From: Staphylococcus chromogenes
GTDB lineage: Bacteria > Bacillota > Bacilli > Staphylococcales > Staphylococcaceae
Direction of reading: 5' to 3'
NCBI RefSeq assembly: GCF_029024625.1
Contig: NZ_CP118953.1
Coordinates: forward strand, 434,001-498,000
Length of the DNA: 64,000 nucleotides
Position 1 is the stretch's first letter. Each line of letters opens with the position of its first letter. Of the stretch, positions 36,107 to 43,239 are shown piece by piece. A model generated the notes under the pieces. That model was not told where the DNA came from. It did no database searches and worked only from the letters and a program-made list of their open reading frames with translations. The position numbers and the translations under genes are program-made.

Positions 36107-36275
36107 GGGGTATTCTATGTATAGAACAGTTAATCAAACAATTCCCAATCCTAACTGTTCAATCCCAATTAAGATAAAAGATACACCCCAAAAGCAAGAC
36201 CTGTAAGACCTCCTTAAATAAAGTAGAACTAAAGTTGATAAAGCGCACTGTGTTCCCCGCACAGTGCGTTTTTGT
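36107..36275 (+). ncRNA. Candidate C-rich small RNA on the plus strand (about 150-170 nt)
   Basis: The layout matches C-rich staphylococcal regulatory RNAs. A 9-bp hairpin GAACAGTTA/TAACTGTTC (36124-36160) exposes TTCCCAATCC in its loop. A single-stranded linker carries another TCCCAAT, ACCCCA and AGACCTGTAAGACCTCC, the last able to pair with Shine-Dalgarno sequences. A strong terminator follows. TGGGG (36106-36110) could pair with CCCCA (36186-36190) as a pseudoknot. No reading frame has a ribosome-binding site. The 5' end is uncertain because no clear promoter was found; a perfect palindrome TTCTAT-GT-ATAGAA lies at 36113-36126. It could be an RsaI/RsaOG or RsaE-like RNA, but this was not verified. 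Confidence 0.6.
36243..36273 (+). terminator. Terminator of the plus-strand small RNA
   Basis: CGCACTGTG pairs with CACAGTGCG, followed by TTTTT. It is 119 bp upstream of the next gene and so does not end any protein gene. Confidence 0.85.
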
Positions 36276-36391
36276 ATGTATAAAACGCGTTTATGTAACT
36301 GAAAATTCAGTGTCCTCGGTTCAAAAGTTCTATGGTAATATAAAACTTGTATGGTTCAACTGTACAAATTCATTCAGGGGGAGAAGAGACA

Positions 36392-37402
36392 TTGAAAACA
36401 TTATTACATAGATGGTTTATCGAAGGGCTTAGTTTTATGACCTTAGGCCTATTTTGTTCTCTTATTATCGGGCTTATTTTAGAGACGATAGGCAAACAAA
36501 CGTTATTTCCTAATATAGATTTAAGCTTTTTAGTCAGCATTGGTAATGTCGCTAAAGGGTTAACAGGTGCAGCAATTGGGGCTGCGATGGCATACGGATT
36601 TAAAAGTAAACCTTTAGTCATATTTTCAGCACTCATTGTCGGGATGATGGGATACGAAACATTTGCAGGCGGCGCTGTGGGTGCATTTTTTGCGACGCTT
36701 GTAGCCGTTGAACTGAGCCGACTATATGCACAAAAAACGAAAATTGATATTATCGTAACACCGATGATGACGTTGGTGATTGGAGGTATTGTCGCTAAAC
36801 TTTTAGGACCATTGCTCAATCAATTAATGAAAGCGATAGGTGCTGTCATTATTTCAGCGACGGACCAACAACCGATCATAATGGGGATTATTGTGGCAGT
36901 TGTTTTTGGATTGTGTTTAACGGCACCCATTTCAAGCGCAGCCCTTGCGTTAATGCTAGAGTTGTCAGGACTCGCAGCAGGTGCAGCAACTATAGGATGT
37001 GCGTGTCAAATGGTGGGTTTTGCAGTAATGGGATATAAAGACAATGGCATTAGTGGTTTGATTTCAATAGGAATAGGTACAAGTATGTTACAAGTTCCGA
37101 ATATCCTTTTAAAACCATTGTTATTACTTCCACCAACACTTGCGAGTGCGATGATTGCACCGATAATGACGGTCTTTTTCCCAATGACGAATAATGCTGC
37201 AGGGGCAGGCATGGGAACGAGCGGTTTTGTCGGCCAAATTATGACCATTCACACGATGGGAAGTTCTTTAAACACATGGATTTTGATAGGTGTGTTCCAT
37301 TTTATATTGCCAATGATTGTCACAGGGTTAATTTACTATGTGATGTCGAAAAAACAATGGATTTGCCCAGGCGACCAAACGTTAAGAACGGTCGAATCAT
37401 AA
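36392..37402 (+). CDS. PfoR-type membrane protein (PTS EIIC-like domain), paralogue 3
   Basis: A membrane protein of about 336 residues with 9-10 hydrophobic helices and glycine-rich stretches such as SSAALALMLELSGLAAGAATIGCACQMVGFAVMGYKDNG and AGAGMGTSGFVGQIMTIHTMG. It belongs with the other two PfoR/EIIC_2-like proteins of the window. The start is placed at TTG 36392 because GGGGGAG lies 8 bases upstream; a longer frame to 36347 has no such site. It is followed after 28 bp by pnuC in the same direction, so the two may be co-transcribed. Substrate and function unknown. Confidence 0.7.
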   Translation: MKTLLHRWFIEGLSFMTLGLFCSLIIGLILETIGKQTLFPNIDLSFLVSIGNVAKGLTGAAIGAAMAYGFKSKPLVIFSALIVGMMGYETFAGGAVGAFFATLVAVELSRLYAQKTKIDIIVTPMMTLVIGGIVAKLLGPLLNQLMKAIGAVIISATDQQPIIMGIIVAVVFGLCLTAPISSAALALMLELSGLAAGAATIGCACQMVGFAVMGYKDNGISGLISIGIGTSMLQVPNILLKPLLLLPPTLASAMIAPIMTVFFPMTNNAAGAGMGTSGFVGQIMTIHTMGSSLNTWILIGVFHFILPMIVTGLIYYVMSKKQWICPGDQTLRTVES

Positions 37403-37430
37403 AGATAGAAAGAGATAAGGGGATGGGTTA

Positions 37431-38189
37431 ATGTTTAAAGATTTTAAGGGGTTTACATTATATGAGAAATGGTTCTTTAGTCTTTTTCTCATATTGCAAT
37501 GTTTTGTATTTGTTCTTCCTTTATTAGTTGGTGAAGCACAAGGGATTGGAAAAGAGGCGATACTTAACCTGATTGCAAGTATTTCAGGTGTGGTTTGTGT
37601 ATTTATGGCCGCTAAGGGGCGTTTGTCTACCTATTTTTTCGGAGTGATTCAAGTATGTACCTATGGCTATTTAAGCTTTAAGGCCCATTTTATGGGAGAA
37701 GTGGGCATGCAAGTGATTTTTCTCATTTTTCAATTTATAGGACTCGTGGTTTGGTGGCGCCATATGAAACAAGATCCTGAAGTCAAAAATGCGAAAGTCA
37801 AAGAAGTCGATGCCAAAGGGTTAACCCCATTGACGTGGATAGTGACATTAGTGTTGACAGTTGTTCTTTATTTAGGACTTGTCGCGCTTTTATATCAACT
37901 TTCAGGCGATTTTTATGCCCAACATCCATGGGTAGACGGGGCTTCTACCGCTTTATCTATTGTGGGGCAAACGTTGATGACTCTTCGCTTTAAAGAGCAG
38001 TGGTTATTTTGGATTGCTGTCAATCTCATTACCATCGTTTTATGGGCACAAGCTTTCAATGATGCCATACAGACGCATACGGTCTCTTACGGCGCAATGG
38101 CGATGATTTTAATGTGGATGGCCTTTTTAATCAACAGTATATACGGATATAGACAATGGCGACGCAATCAAATGACTGGAAACGTTTAG
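37431..38189 (+). CDS. pnuC: Nicotinamide riboside/mononucleotide transporter
   Basis: A 252-residue membrane protein of the PnuC family with about seven to eight helices, importing nicotinamide riboside for NAD synthesis. Conserved-looking parts are ISGVVCVFMAAKGRLSTYFFGVIQVCTYGYLSFKAHFMGEVGMQ and the C-terminal AQAFNDAIQTHTVSYGAMAMILMWMAFLINSIYGYRQWRR, where the WxxxxNxxxxYGYxxWR-like ending is typical. AAGGGGATGGG lies upstream of the ATG. No NAD-biosynthesis gene or riboswitch was seen next to it. Confidence 0.88.
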   Translation: MFKDFKGFTLYEKWFFSLFLILQCFVFVLPLLVGEAQGIGKEAILNLIASISGVVCVFMAAKGRLSTYFFGVIQVCTYGYLSFKAHFMGEVGMQVIFLIFQFIGLVVWWRHMKQDPEVKNAKVKEVDAKGLTPLTWIVTLVLTVVLYLGLVALLYQLSGDFYAQHPWVDGASTALSIVGQTLMTLRFKEQWLFWIAVNLITIVLWAQAFNDAIQTHTVSYGAMAMILMWMAFLINSIYGYRQWRRNQMTGNV

Positions 38190-38312
38190 AAATCCAACTT
38201 ATTTTAAACTAAAAATAAATGTAAAATTTTTGTGAATGTTTGAACATGAGTGGGCGACAACCTCTATTTATTGGTACACTTAGGGTGATTAAAATAAAAG
38301 GGGTTGTTTTTT

Positions 38313-39839
38313 ATGGCAACGGCGGCAAAAAATCAAAAAAAATCGACCTTTAAACCGCTATGGTTTGGGTTAAGTTTTGTTGTATTATTCATTATTTTAC
38401 TGTTACCCACTTCTGATAGTTTACCCGTAATGGGAAAATGTGCGCTTGCCATTTTGGCATTTGCGGTTATTTTATGGGTGACTGAAGCGGTGAGCTATCC
38501 TGTATCTGCAACGATGATTGTCGTTTTAATGATTTTGTTACTTGGGTTTAGCCCAGTTCAAAACTTAACAGAAGCATTAGGCAATCCGAAAGTCGGCAAA
38601 GATGTTTTAAGTGGCGGAGATTTATTAGGGACAGCCAATGCATTGAAACTCGCATTCAGTGGTTTTTCTACAAGTGCAGTCGCCCTTGTAGCAGCAGCGC
38701 TCTTTCTAGCAACAGCGATGCAAGTGACACAATTGCATAAACGTTTAGCGTTATGGGTGCTTTCATTGGTTGGGAATAAAACGAAACGCATCGTTATTGG
38801 CGCGATTTTGGTTTCGATTATTTTAGCGTTCTTCGTGCCATCAGCAACGGCACGTGCAGGCGCAGTGGTTCCGATATTACTCGGAATGGTCGCGGCATTT
38901 GGGGCTGCAAAGCAAAGTAAATTAGCGGCGCTATTAATTATTACAGCGGTTCAAGCGGTGTCCATTTGGAATATCGGGATTAAAACCGCAGCCGCGCAAA
39001 ATATCGTCGCAGTGAACTTTATTAATGAACAACTCGGACATGATATTTCATGGGGAGAATGGTTCTTATATGCGGCGCCTTGGTCAATCATTATGTCTGT
39101 CGTGCTCTATTTTGTGATGCTGAAAGTCATTCCGCCAGAACAAACGGAAATTGAAGGTGGAAAAGAGCTTGTCCAAAAACAATTACAAGAGCTTGGCCCT
39201 ATTTCAGGTAAAGAGTGGCGTCTCATCATTATTTCTGTGGCTTTACTCTTATTATGGTCTACTGAAAAAATACTTCATCCAATTGATTCTTCGTCAATCA
39301 CATTGATTGCTCTTGCGATTATGCTCACACCTAAAATTGGGGTCATGAGCTGGAAAGAAGCAGAAAGTCGTATTCCTTGGGGAACAATCATTGTCTTTGG
39401 TGTAGGGATTGCATTAGGTAATGTCTTACTTCAAACAAACGCTGCACAGTGGTTGAGTGATAAAACATTTGGATTAATGGGCTTACAACATATGCCTATC
39501 ATTGCAACGATCGCACTCATTTCATTATTTAACATTTTAATCCATCTCGGTTTTGCGAGTGCCACAAGTTTGGCGTCGGCGTTAATACCGGTGTTTATTT
39601 CTTTAACATCTACGTTACATTTAGGAGATATGTCCATCGGTTTTGTATTGATTCAACAATTTGTGATTAGTTTTGGTTTCTTATTACCCGTCAGCTCACC
39701 ACAAAGTATGTTGGCTTATGGAACTGAAACATTTACAGTTAAAGATTTCCTTAAAGCAGGGATTCCAATTACAGTCATCGGCTATATTTTAGTCATTATT
39801 TTCAGTATGACTTATTGGCAATGGCTTGGATTATTATAA
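38313..39839 (+). CDS. Sodium:dicarboxylate symporter (DASS family, SdcS-like)
   Basis: A 508-residue permease of the divalent anion:sodium symporter family, with about 11-12 hydrophobic segments, importing succinate, malate, fumarate or related anions. Family-like elements are VTEAVSYPVSATMIVVLMILLLG near the N-terminus, FFVPSATARAGAVVPILLGM in the middle and FGFLLPVSSPQSMLAYGT near the C-terminus, the SxPxxxxAYGT-type signature. The ATG at 38313 follows AAAGGGG; an ATG nine bases before is too close. Transcribed singly with its own terminator. Citrate or sulfate transport cannot be excluded from sequence. Confidence 0.82.
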   Translation: MATAAKNQKKSTFKPLWFGLSFVVLFIILLLPTSDSLPVMGKCALAILAFAVILWVTEAVSYPVSATMIVVLMILLLGFSPVQNLTEALGNPKVGKDVLSGGDLLGTANALKLAFSGFSTSAVALVAAALFLATAMQVTQLHKRLALWVLSLVGNKTKRIVIGAILVSIILAFFVPSATARAGAVVPILLGMVAAFGAAKQSKLAALLIITAVQAVSIWNIGIKTAAAQNIVAVNFINEQLGHDISWGEWFLYAAPWSIIMSVVLYFVMLKVIPPEQTEIEGGKELVQKQLQELGPISGKEWRLIIISVALLLLWSTEKILHPIDSSSITLIALAIMLTPKIGVMSWKEAESRIPWGTIIVFGVGIALGNVLLQTNAAQWLSDKTFGLMGLQHMPIIATIALISLFNILIHLGFASATSLASALIPVFISLTSTLHLGDMSIGFVLIQQFVISFGFLLPVSSPQSMLAYGTETFTVKDFLKAGIPITVIGYILVIIFSMTYWQWLGLL

Positions 39840-39844
39840 AAGAT

Positions 39845-39882
39845 TAGGGAGTTGTCCTATCCAATATAGGCAACTTCCTTCT
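39845..39882 (+). terminator. Terminator after the dicarboxylate transporter
   Basis: AGTTG-CCTAT pairs with ATAGG-CAACT around a short loop, followed by a T-rich stretch. Confidence 0.75.
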
Positions 39883-40020
39883 TTTTAATTATTTTGATTG
39901 TGATAAAGTGAACTTGTATCAATCTTGAGAATGACTAAAAATGATAAAGTAGCGGTTCTAATGCATATAAACAATCTTTATCAGTGTCATTCAACTTTTA
40001 AAGTATCAGAGGTGAAAAGA

Positions 40021-40200
40021 ATGAATCAACGCTATATGAAAGTGCTCGGGTTATATGTCTTAAGCACGGCAATTGCCACTGTAGTCACACGCATATGTCA
40101 TCATGAACACTTCTTAAAATGGTTTACACAAACAACGATTGGTTACGGTGTATTTGCTTATGGTTTGAAAGCTATGAAACGTGCAAAAACAAAAGGCTAA
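40021..40200 (+). CDS. Small membrane protein of unknown function
   Basis: A 59-residue protein beginning MNQRYMKVLGLYVLSTAIAT, with one clear hydrophobic segment at about residues 8-25 and a weaker one near 36-50, ending in basic residues. AGAGGTG precedes the ATG at 40021; the longer open frame from 39925 has no comparable signal. No family recognised. It is followed by a GCCATC-family terminator. Confidence 0.6.
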   Translation: MNQRYMKVLGLYVLSTAIATVVTRICHHEHFLKWFTQTTIGYGVFAYGLKAMKRAKTKG

Positions 40201-40261
40201 ATTTCTTGACCAACAATACAATAAGGAAAAGACTGGAACGTATTTAAGTCGGTTTAAAATA

Positions 40262-40297
40262 GTCATCCAAATTTATCTATAGGTAAATTTGGATGGC
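40262..40297 (+). terminator. Terminator hairpin of the GCCATC family (copy 6)
   Basis: CATCCAAATTTA pairs perfectly with TAAATTTGGATG, then GGC and a T-rich stretch. Both arms differ from copies 1 and 3-5 at the same position so that pairing is preserved. Confidence 0.78.
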
Positions 40298-40470
40298 TTT
40301 TCCTTTTTAAATGAGTATTCTATCTCAAGGTCATTTCGGTCTTATTGATATTATGAATTGAAATGTTTTTTAAGCATATTATTCCTATTTTTAGCTGATT
40401 TTGACTATCTAGTTTAAATGTTATCTTGTAATATAAAAGGGTAGTTAAAAATGAGTGGAGGGGTATGAAT

Positions 40471-41289
40471 ATGGGAATTGAAAAACCAACAAAACACCTC
40501 AAAGATACCTATGCATCGAGAGAAATTGTAGAAGCCATTGTCAGCTCAGTGGCCATGAAAGAAGTCATGTTAGATCGTGCCTTACCAAGATACATATTGA
40601 AATCGATGATGTCTGGCTTTTTACTCGCCATTGTGACAGTTTTTATGCTTGCCATGAAAACACAATTTGCTGGGGCACTGCCTGCGGTTGTCAACTTAAT
40701 GGGGGCCATAGCCTTTAGTATCGCCTTAGTTTTTATTGTATTAACGCATTCAGAATTGTTAACAAGTAACTTTATGTATCTTACTGTAGGGGCTTATTAT
40801 CGCGCCATTTCAATTGGAAAAATGCTTTGGCTCTTTACAGTATGTTTTATTGGAAATATTTTAGGTGCATTCGTGTTATTTGGTTTAATGATTTTTACGA
40901 AGGTCATGACGCCTGAAATGATTCAAGCACTTTCAGCTACGGTTGATGCAAAAACGGTCGCTTCAACATGGCACGCCATACTTGTTAAAGCGATTTTTGC
41001 CAACTTCTTTATCAATATTGGAATATACGTTTCCATGATGTTTAAAGAGGGGCTCTCAAAAACATTTTTTATTGCCGTTGGTGTAATTATTTTCGTGTTT
41101 ATGGGTTATGAACACGTGGTTTATAATGCGGGATTGTTTGTCGGTATGATTTTTTATAATATCGATGCCGTTTCATGGTTAGACGTGCTTAAAAATATCG
41201 TCTTTGCTTTTATCGGAAACTACATTGGTGGCGGTATTTTAGTCGGTTTACTCTATGCTTACTTCAACGGAAGTCGCAAAAAATATTAA
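40471..41289 (+). CDS. Formate/nitrite transporter family channel (NirC/FocA-like)
   Basis: A 272-residue membrane channel of the FNT family, which forms pentamers passing formate, nitrite or related anions. Six hydrophobic helices are present; segments such as TNMYLTVGAYYRAI-like NFMYLTVGAYYRAI, ANFFINIGIYVSMMF and FIGNYIGGGILVGLLYA fit the family (the last is the conserved GNxxGG near the C-terminus). The second ATG (40471) is used since GGAGGGG is 7 bases before it. Its place just upstream of the nitrite reductase operon favours nitrite, while pflBA in the same window would supply formate. Strong terminator follows. Confidence 0.83.
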   Translation: MGIEKPTKHLKDTYASREIVEAIVSSVAMKEVMLDRALPRYILKSMMSGFLLAIVTVFMLAMKTQFAGALPAVVNLMGAIAFSIALVFIVLTHSELLTSNFMYLTVGAYYRAISIGKMLWLFTVCFIGNILGAFVLFGLMIFTKVMTPEMIQALSATVDAKTVASTWHAILVKAIFANFFINIGIYVSMMFKEGLSKTFFIAVGVIIFVFMGYEHVVYNAGLFVGMIFYNIDAVSWLDVLKNIVFAFIGNYIGGGILVGLLYAYFNGSRKKY

Positions 41290-41297
41290 TCAGTTTA

Positions 41298-41328
41298 AAG
41301 TCCGAGCACTGTGCTTGGACTTTTTTGT
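41298..41328 (+). terminator. Terminator after the FNT channel gene
   Basis: AAGTCC-AGCAC type arms pair with GCT-GGACTT and are followed by TTTTTT. Confidence 0.8.
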
Positions 41329-41385
41329 TTTGAACGTCGATGAAATCTGTTACGCTAAGGTTAACATGACAAAGGGGGGAAACCT

Positions 41386-41934
41386 ATGAGTTCACCACAA
41401 ATTAGAATGGCCACGCTACAAGATGCACCCGAATTACAAAAACTCATGCACCGTGCGTTTACACCGTTACGTGAAGCGGGGATTGATTGGCCATCCGTGA
41501 ATGCAGATTTAGAAATGATTGAAAAAAACATTAAATATAACGCAGCGTACGTCCTAGAACAAGATGGACGTTTGATTTCCACATTGTCAATTCGTTTTCC
41601 TTGGGAGCCTAAACATAAAGTATCACAATTTCCATTTGTGTGGTGGTTTGCGACTGATCCTAATTTTGGAGGCAAAGGCTACGGAAATCAACTCATGACA
41701 TACATCGAAGAAACCATTTTAAGAGACACATTAAAAGCACCTGCTGTGGTTTTAGGAACTTCAGCACGTAAAATGTCATGGCTTAAAGACGTTTATGAAC
41801 GTAGAGGATATACCTCCTTCTTTGAACTTGAAGAACCAAGTGGCGATCGTGGTGCCATGATGGTGAAAGTACTCATTCCAGAACGTTATAATGAATCATT
41901 GCTCACACCACCGCCGTGGTATGAAGGGGAATAA
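41386..41934 (+). CDS. GNAT-family N-acetyltransferase
   Basis: A 182-residue acetyl-CoA-dependent acetyltransferase. The cofactor-binding motif is seen in WWFATDPNFGGKGYGNQLMTYIEE (about residues 85-108), with GKGYG as the pyrophosphate loop, followed by WLKDVYERRGYTSFFE. AAGGGGGGAAACCT precedes the ATG. It lies between the FNT channel and the nitrite reductase operon but need not be related to them. Its 3' end runs into a hairpin that also looks like a double NreC site. Substrate unknown. Confidence 0.82.
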   Translation: MSSPQIRMATLQDAPELQKLMHRAFTPLREAGIDWPSVNADLEMIEKNIKYNAAYVLEQDGRLISTLSIRFPWEPKHKVSQFPFVWWFATDPNFGGKGYGNQLMTYIEETILRDTLKAPAVVLGTSARKMSWLKDVYERRGYTSFFELEEPSGDRGAMMVKVLIPERYNESLLTPPPWYEGE

Positions 41935-41941
41935 AAAGAGA

Positions 41942-41980
41942 TAGGGAAATCCCTTAGCAATAGGAGAAGGGAATTCCCTA
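41942..41980. promoter_or_regulatory. Twin NreC-like sites forming a hairpin upstream of the nir operon
   Basis: TAGGGAAATCCCTT (41942-41955) and AAGGGAATTCCCTA (41967-41980) each match the NreC consensus TAGGG-N4-CCCTA with one mismatch, and the whole is a large inverted repeat followed by TTTTT. It can act both as the terminator of the GNAT gene and as the NreC operator of the nir operon. Confidence 0.65.
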
Positions 41981-41993
41981 TTTTTCATATATG

Positions 41994-42011
41994 TTGTGAA
42001 ACCAATCACAT
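41994..42011 (+). promoter_or_regulatory. Rex-like operator upstream of the nir operon
   Basis: TTGTGAAACCAATCACAT has the core GTGA-N6-TCAC and differs little from the Rex consensus. It is 45 bp upstream of the first nir gene. In S. aureus nir genes are known to respond to Rex. Confidence 0.62.
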
Positions 42012-42056
42012 TTAATGTCCATTTTCATTTACAATAAACATGTAGGGGGTGTCGTC

Positions 42057-42803
42057 ATGCATAAGACCATTTTAGTCGTGCATGGGATGCGAAAAGGTAA
42101 ATTAAATGAAACGTTGTTACACTTTATTGACCAAACATTTGAAGATATAGATGTGGATTATGAAGTGGCATTTTTAGAGAGTGAAACGATTCAATTGGAT
42201 GAGGTCATTCAAAAAACAGTAGATGCAGGCTATACGCGTATTCATTTAGTGCCGTTGTTGTTATTTACTGCGTCACACTATTATGAAGATATCGAAGCTA
42301 TTTATCATGATTTTCAACAACAAAATCCCAATGTTCAATTTGTATTAGCCAATCCATTAGGAACACATCCTAAAATGGCGGATTGGGTCGCTGATCAAAT
42401 GCAAGCCTATCAAAATGACATCGATAAAGCCACGGGCATTGTGATATTGGCACATGGGAATGCGAGATTTAACGAACCAGACCTTGCATTGACTGAAATT
42501 TGTGACAAATTGTCGACGGTTGAGCATCCATGTTATCCATCCATGGTATACGGAGAACTCGAATTTACAAAAACATTGCCAAAGATTGCGAAAAAGCATC
42601 CAAAGCTACTTATTATTCCATTTTTCTTTTATGATGGTTATCTTGTCAATAAAACAAAACAACGTATTGAAGCTTTGAATTTAAGTAATACACTCGTTTT
42701 TACATCGGCGATTAATTTCCATCCTGTACTCAAAGAAATCGTTCAGATTAGAATCGCTGAATGTGAGGAGGTGCCTGATGTATCCGGTACAACTCAATCT
42801 TAA
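42057..42803 (+). CDS. nirR: Sirohydrochlorin chelatase-like protein (NirR/CbiX family)
   Basis: A 248-residue protein of the CbiX/SirB family that inserts ferrous iron into sirohydrochlorin, giving siroheme for nitrite reductase. Two related halves are visible, each starting with a His-bearing strand: ILVVHGMRKGKLNETL at residues 5-20 and IVILAHGNARFNEPDL in the second half, followed by LLFTASHYYEDI and LLIIPFFFYDGYL. In S. aureus the orthologue is annotated nirR. The ATG at 42057 follows AGGGGGT. Its end overlaps the next gene by 26 bases, showing a tight operon. Confidence 0.85.
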   Translation: MHKTILVVHGMRKGKLNETLLHFIDQTFEDIDVDYEVAFLESETIQLDEVIQKTVDAGYTRIHLVPLLLFTASHYYEDIEAIYHDFQQQNPNVQFVLANPLGTHPKMADWVADQMQAYQNDIDKATGIVILAHGNARFNEPDLALTEICDKLSTVEHPCYPSMVYGELEFTKTLPKIAKKHPKLLIIPFFFYDGYLVNKTKQRIEALNLSNTLVFTSAINFHPVLKEIVQIRIAECEEVPDVSGTTQS

Positions 42804-43239
42804 GGATAGGCATGTGGTCATCATAGGTGGTGGCAAAATTGCTTGGCGCAAGTTCAGTAAGCTAGTGACCGAGCCTTGTACAATTGACGTTGTCAGTCCC
42901 GAATTTCATGAGGCTTTTGAGACAGTTCAATCTTCAGAACGATTTCGATTGATACGAGAAAAATACGATGCGACTAAAATAGCTCATGCCGATTTAATCG
43001 TGATTGCGACGAATAATCCCCAAATCAACAACCAAGTGGCTCAAGATGCTTTACCCACGCAATGGATAAATCATACTGGAGACCAAACACAATCAGACTT
43101 TTTTAATATGTTAACGTTTGAGCACGATGGGCTGACCATCAGTGTGAGTTCAAAAGGGCAGAATATAGAACGGACGAAACGATATGCGGCGAAAATTAAA
43201 GAGATTTTAGCTGCAACTGAGGAGGATATGCATGAGTAA
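42778..43239 (+). CDS. Precorrin-2 dehydrogenase-like protein (siroheme synthesis)
   Basis: A 153-residue NAD-dependent dehydrogenase converting precorrin-2 to sirohydrochlorin, of the CysG-N/Met8/SirC type. The Rossmann motif is HVVIIGGGKIAWRKFSKL (about residues 12-29), followed by ADLIVIATNNPQINNQV and the FNMLTFEHDGLTISVSSKGQ segment typical of the family. The ATG at 42778 follows GAGGAGGT and lies inside the end of nirR. It is called sirA or SirC in related species. With the chelatase and SumT it completes the route from uroporphyrinogen III to siroheme. Confidence 0.87.
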   Translation: MYPVQLNLKDRHVVIIGGGKIAWRKFSKLVTEPCTIDVVSPEFHEAFETVQSSERFRLIREKYDATKIAHADLIVIATNNPQINNQVAQDALPTQWINHTGDQTQSDFFNMLTFEHDGLTISVSSKGQNIERTKRYAAKIKEILAATEEDMHE

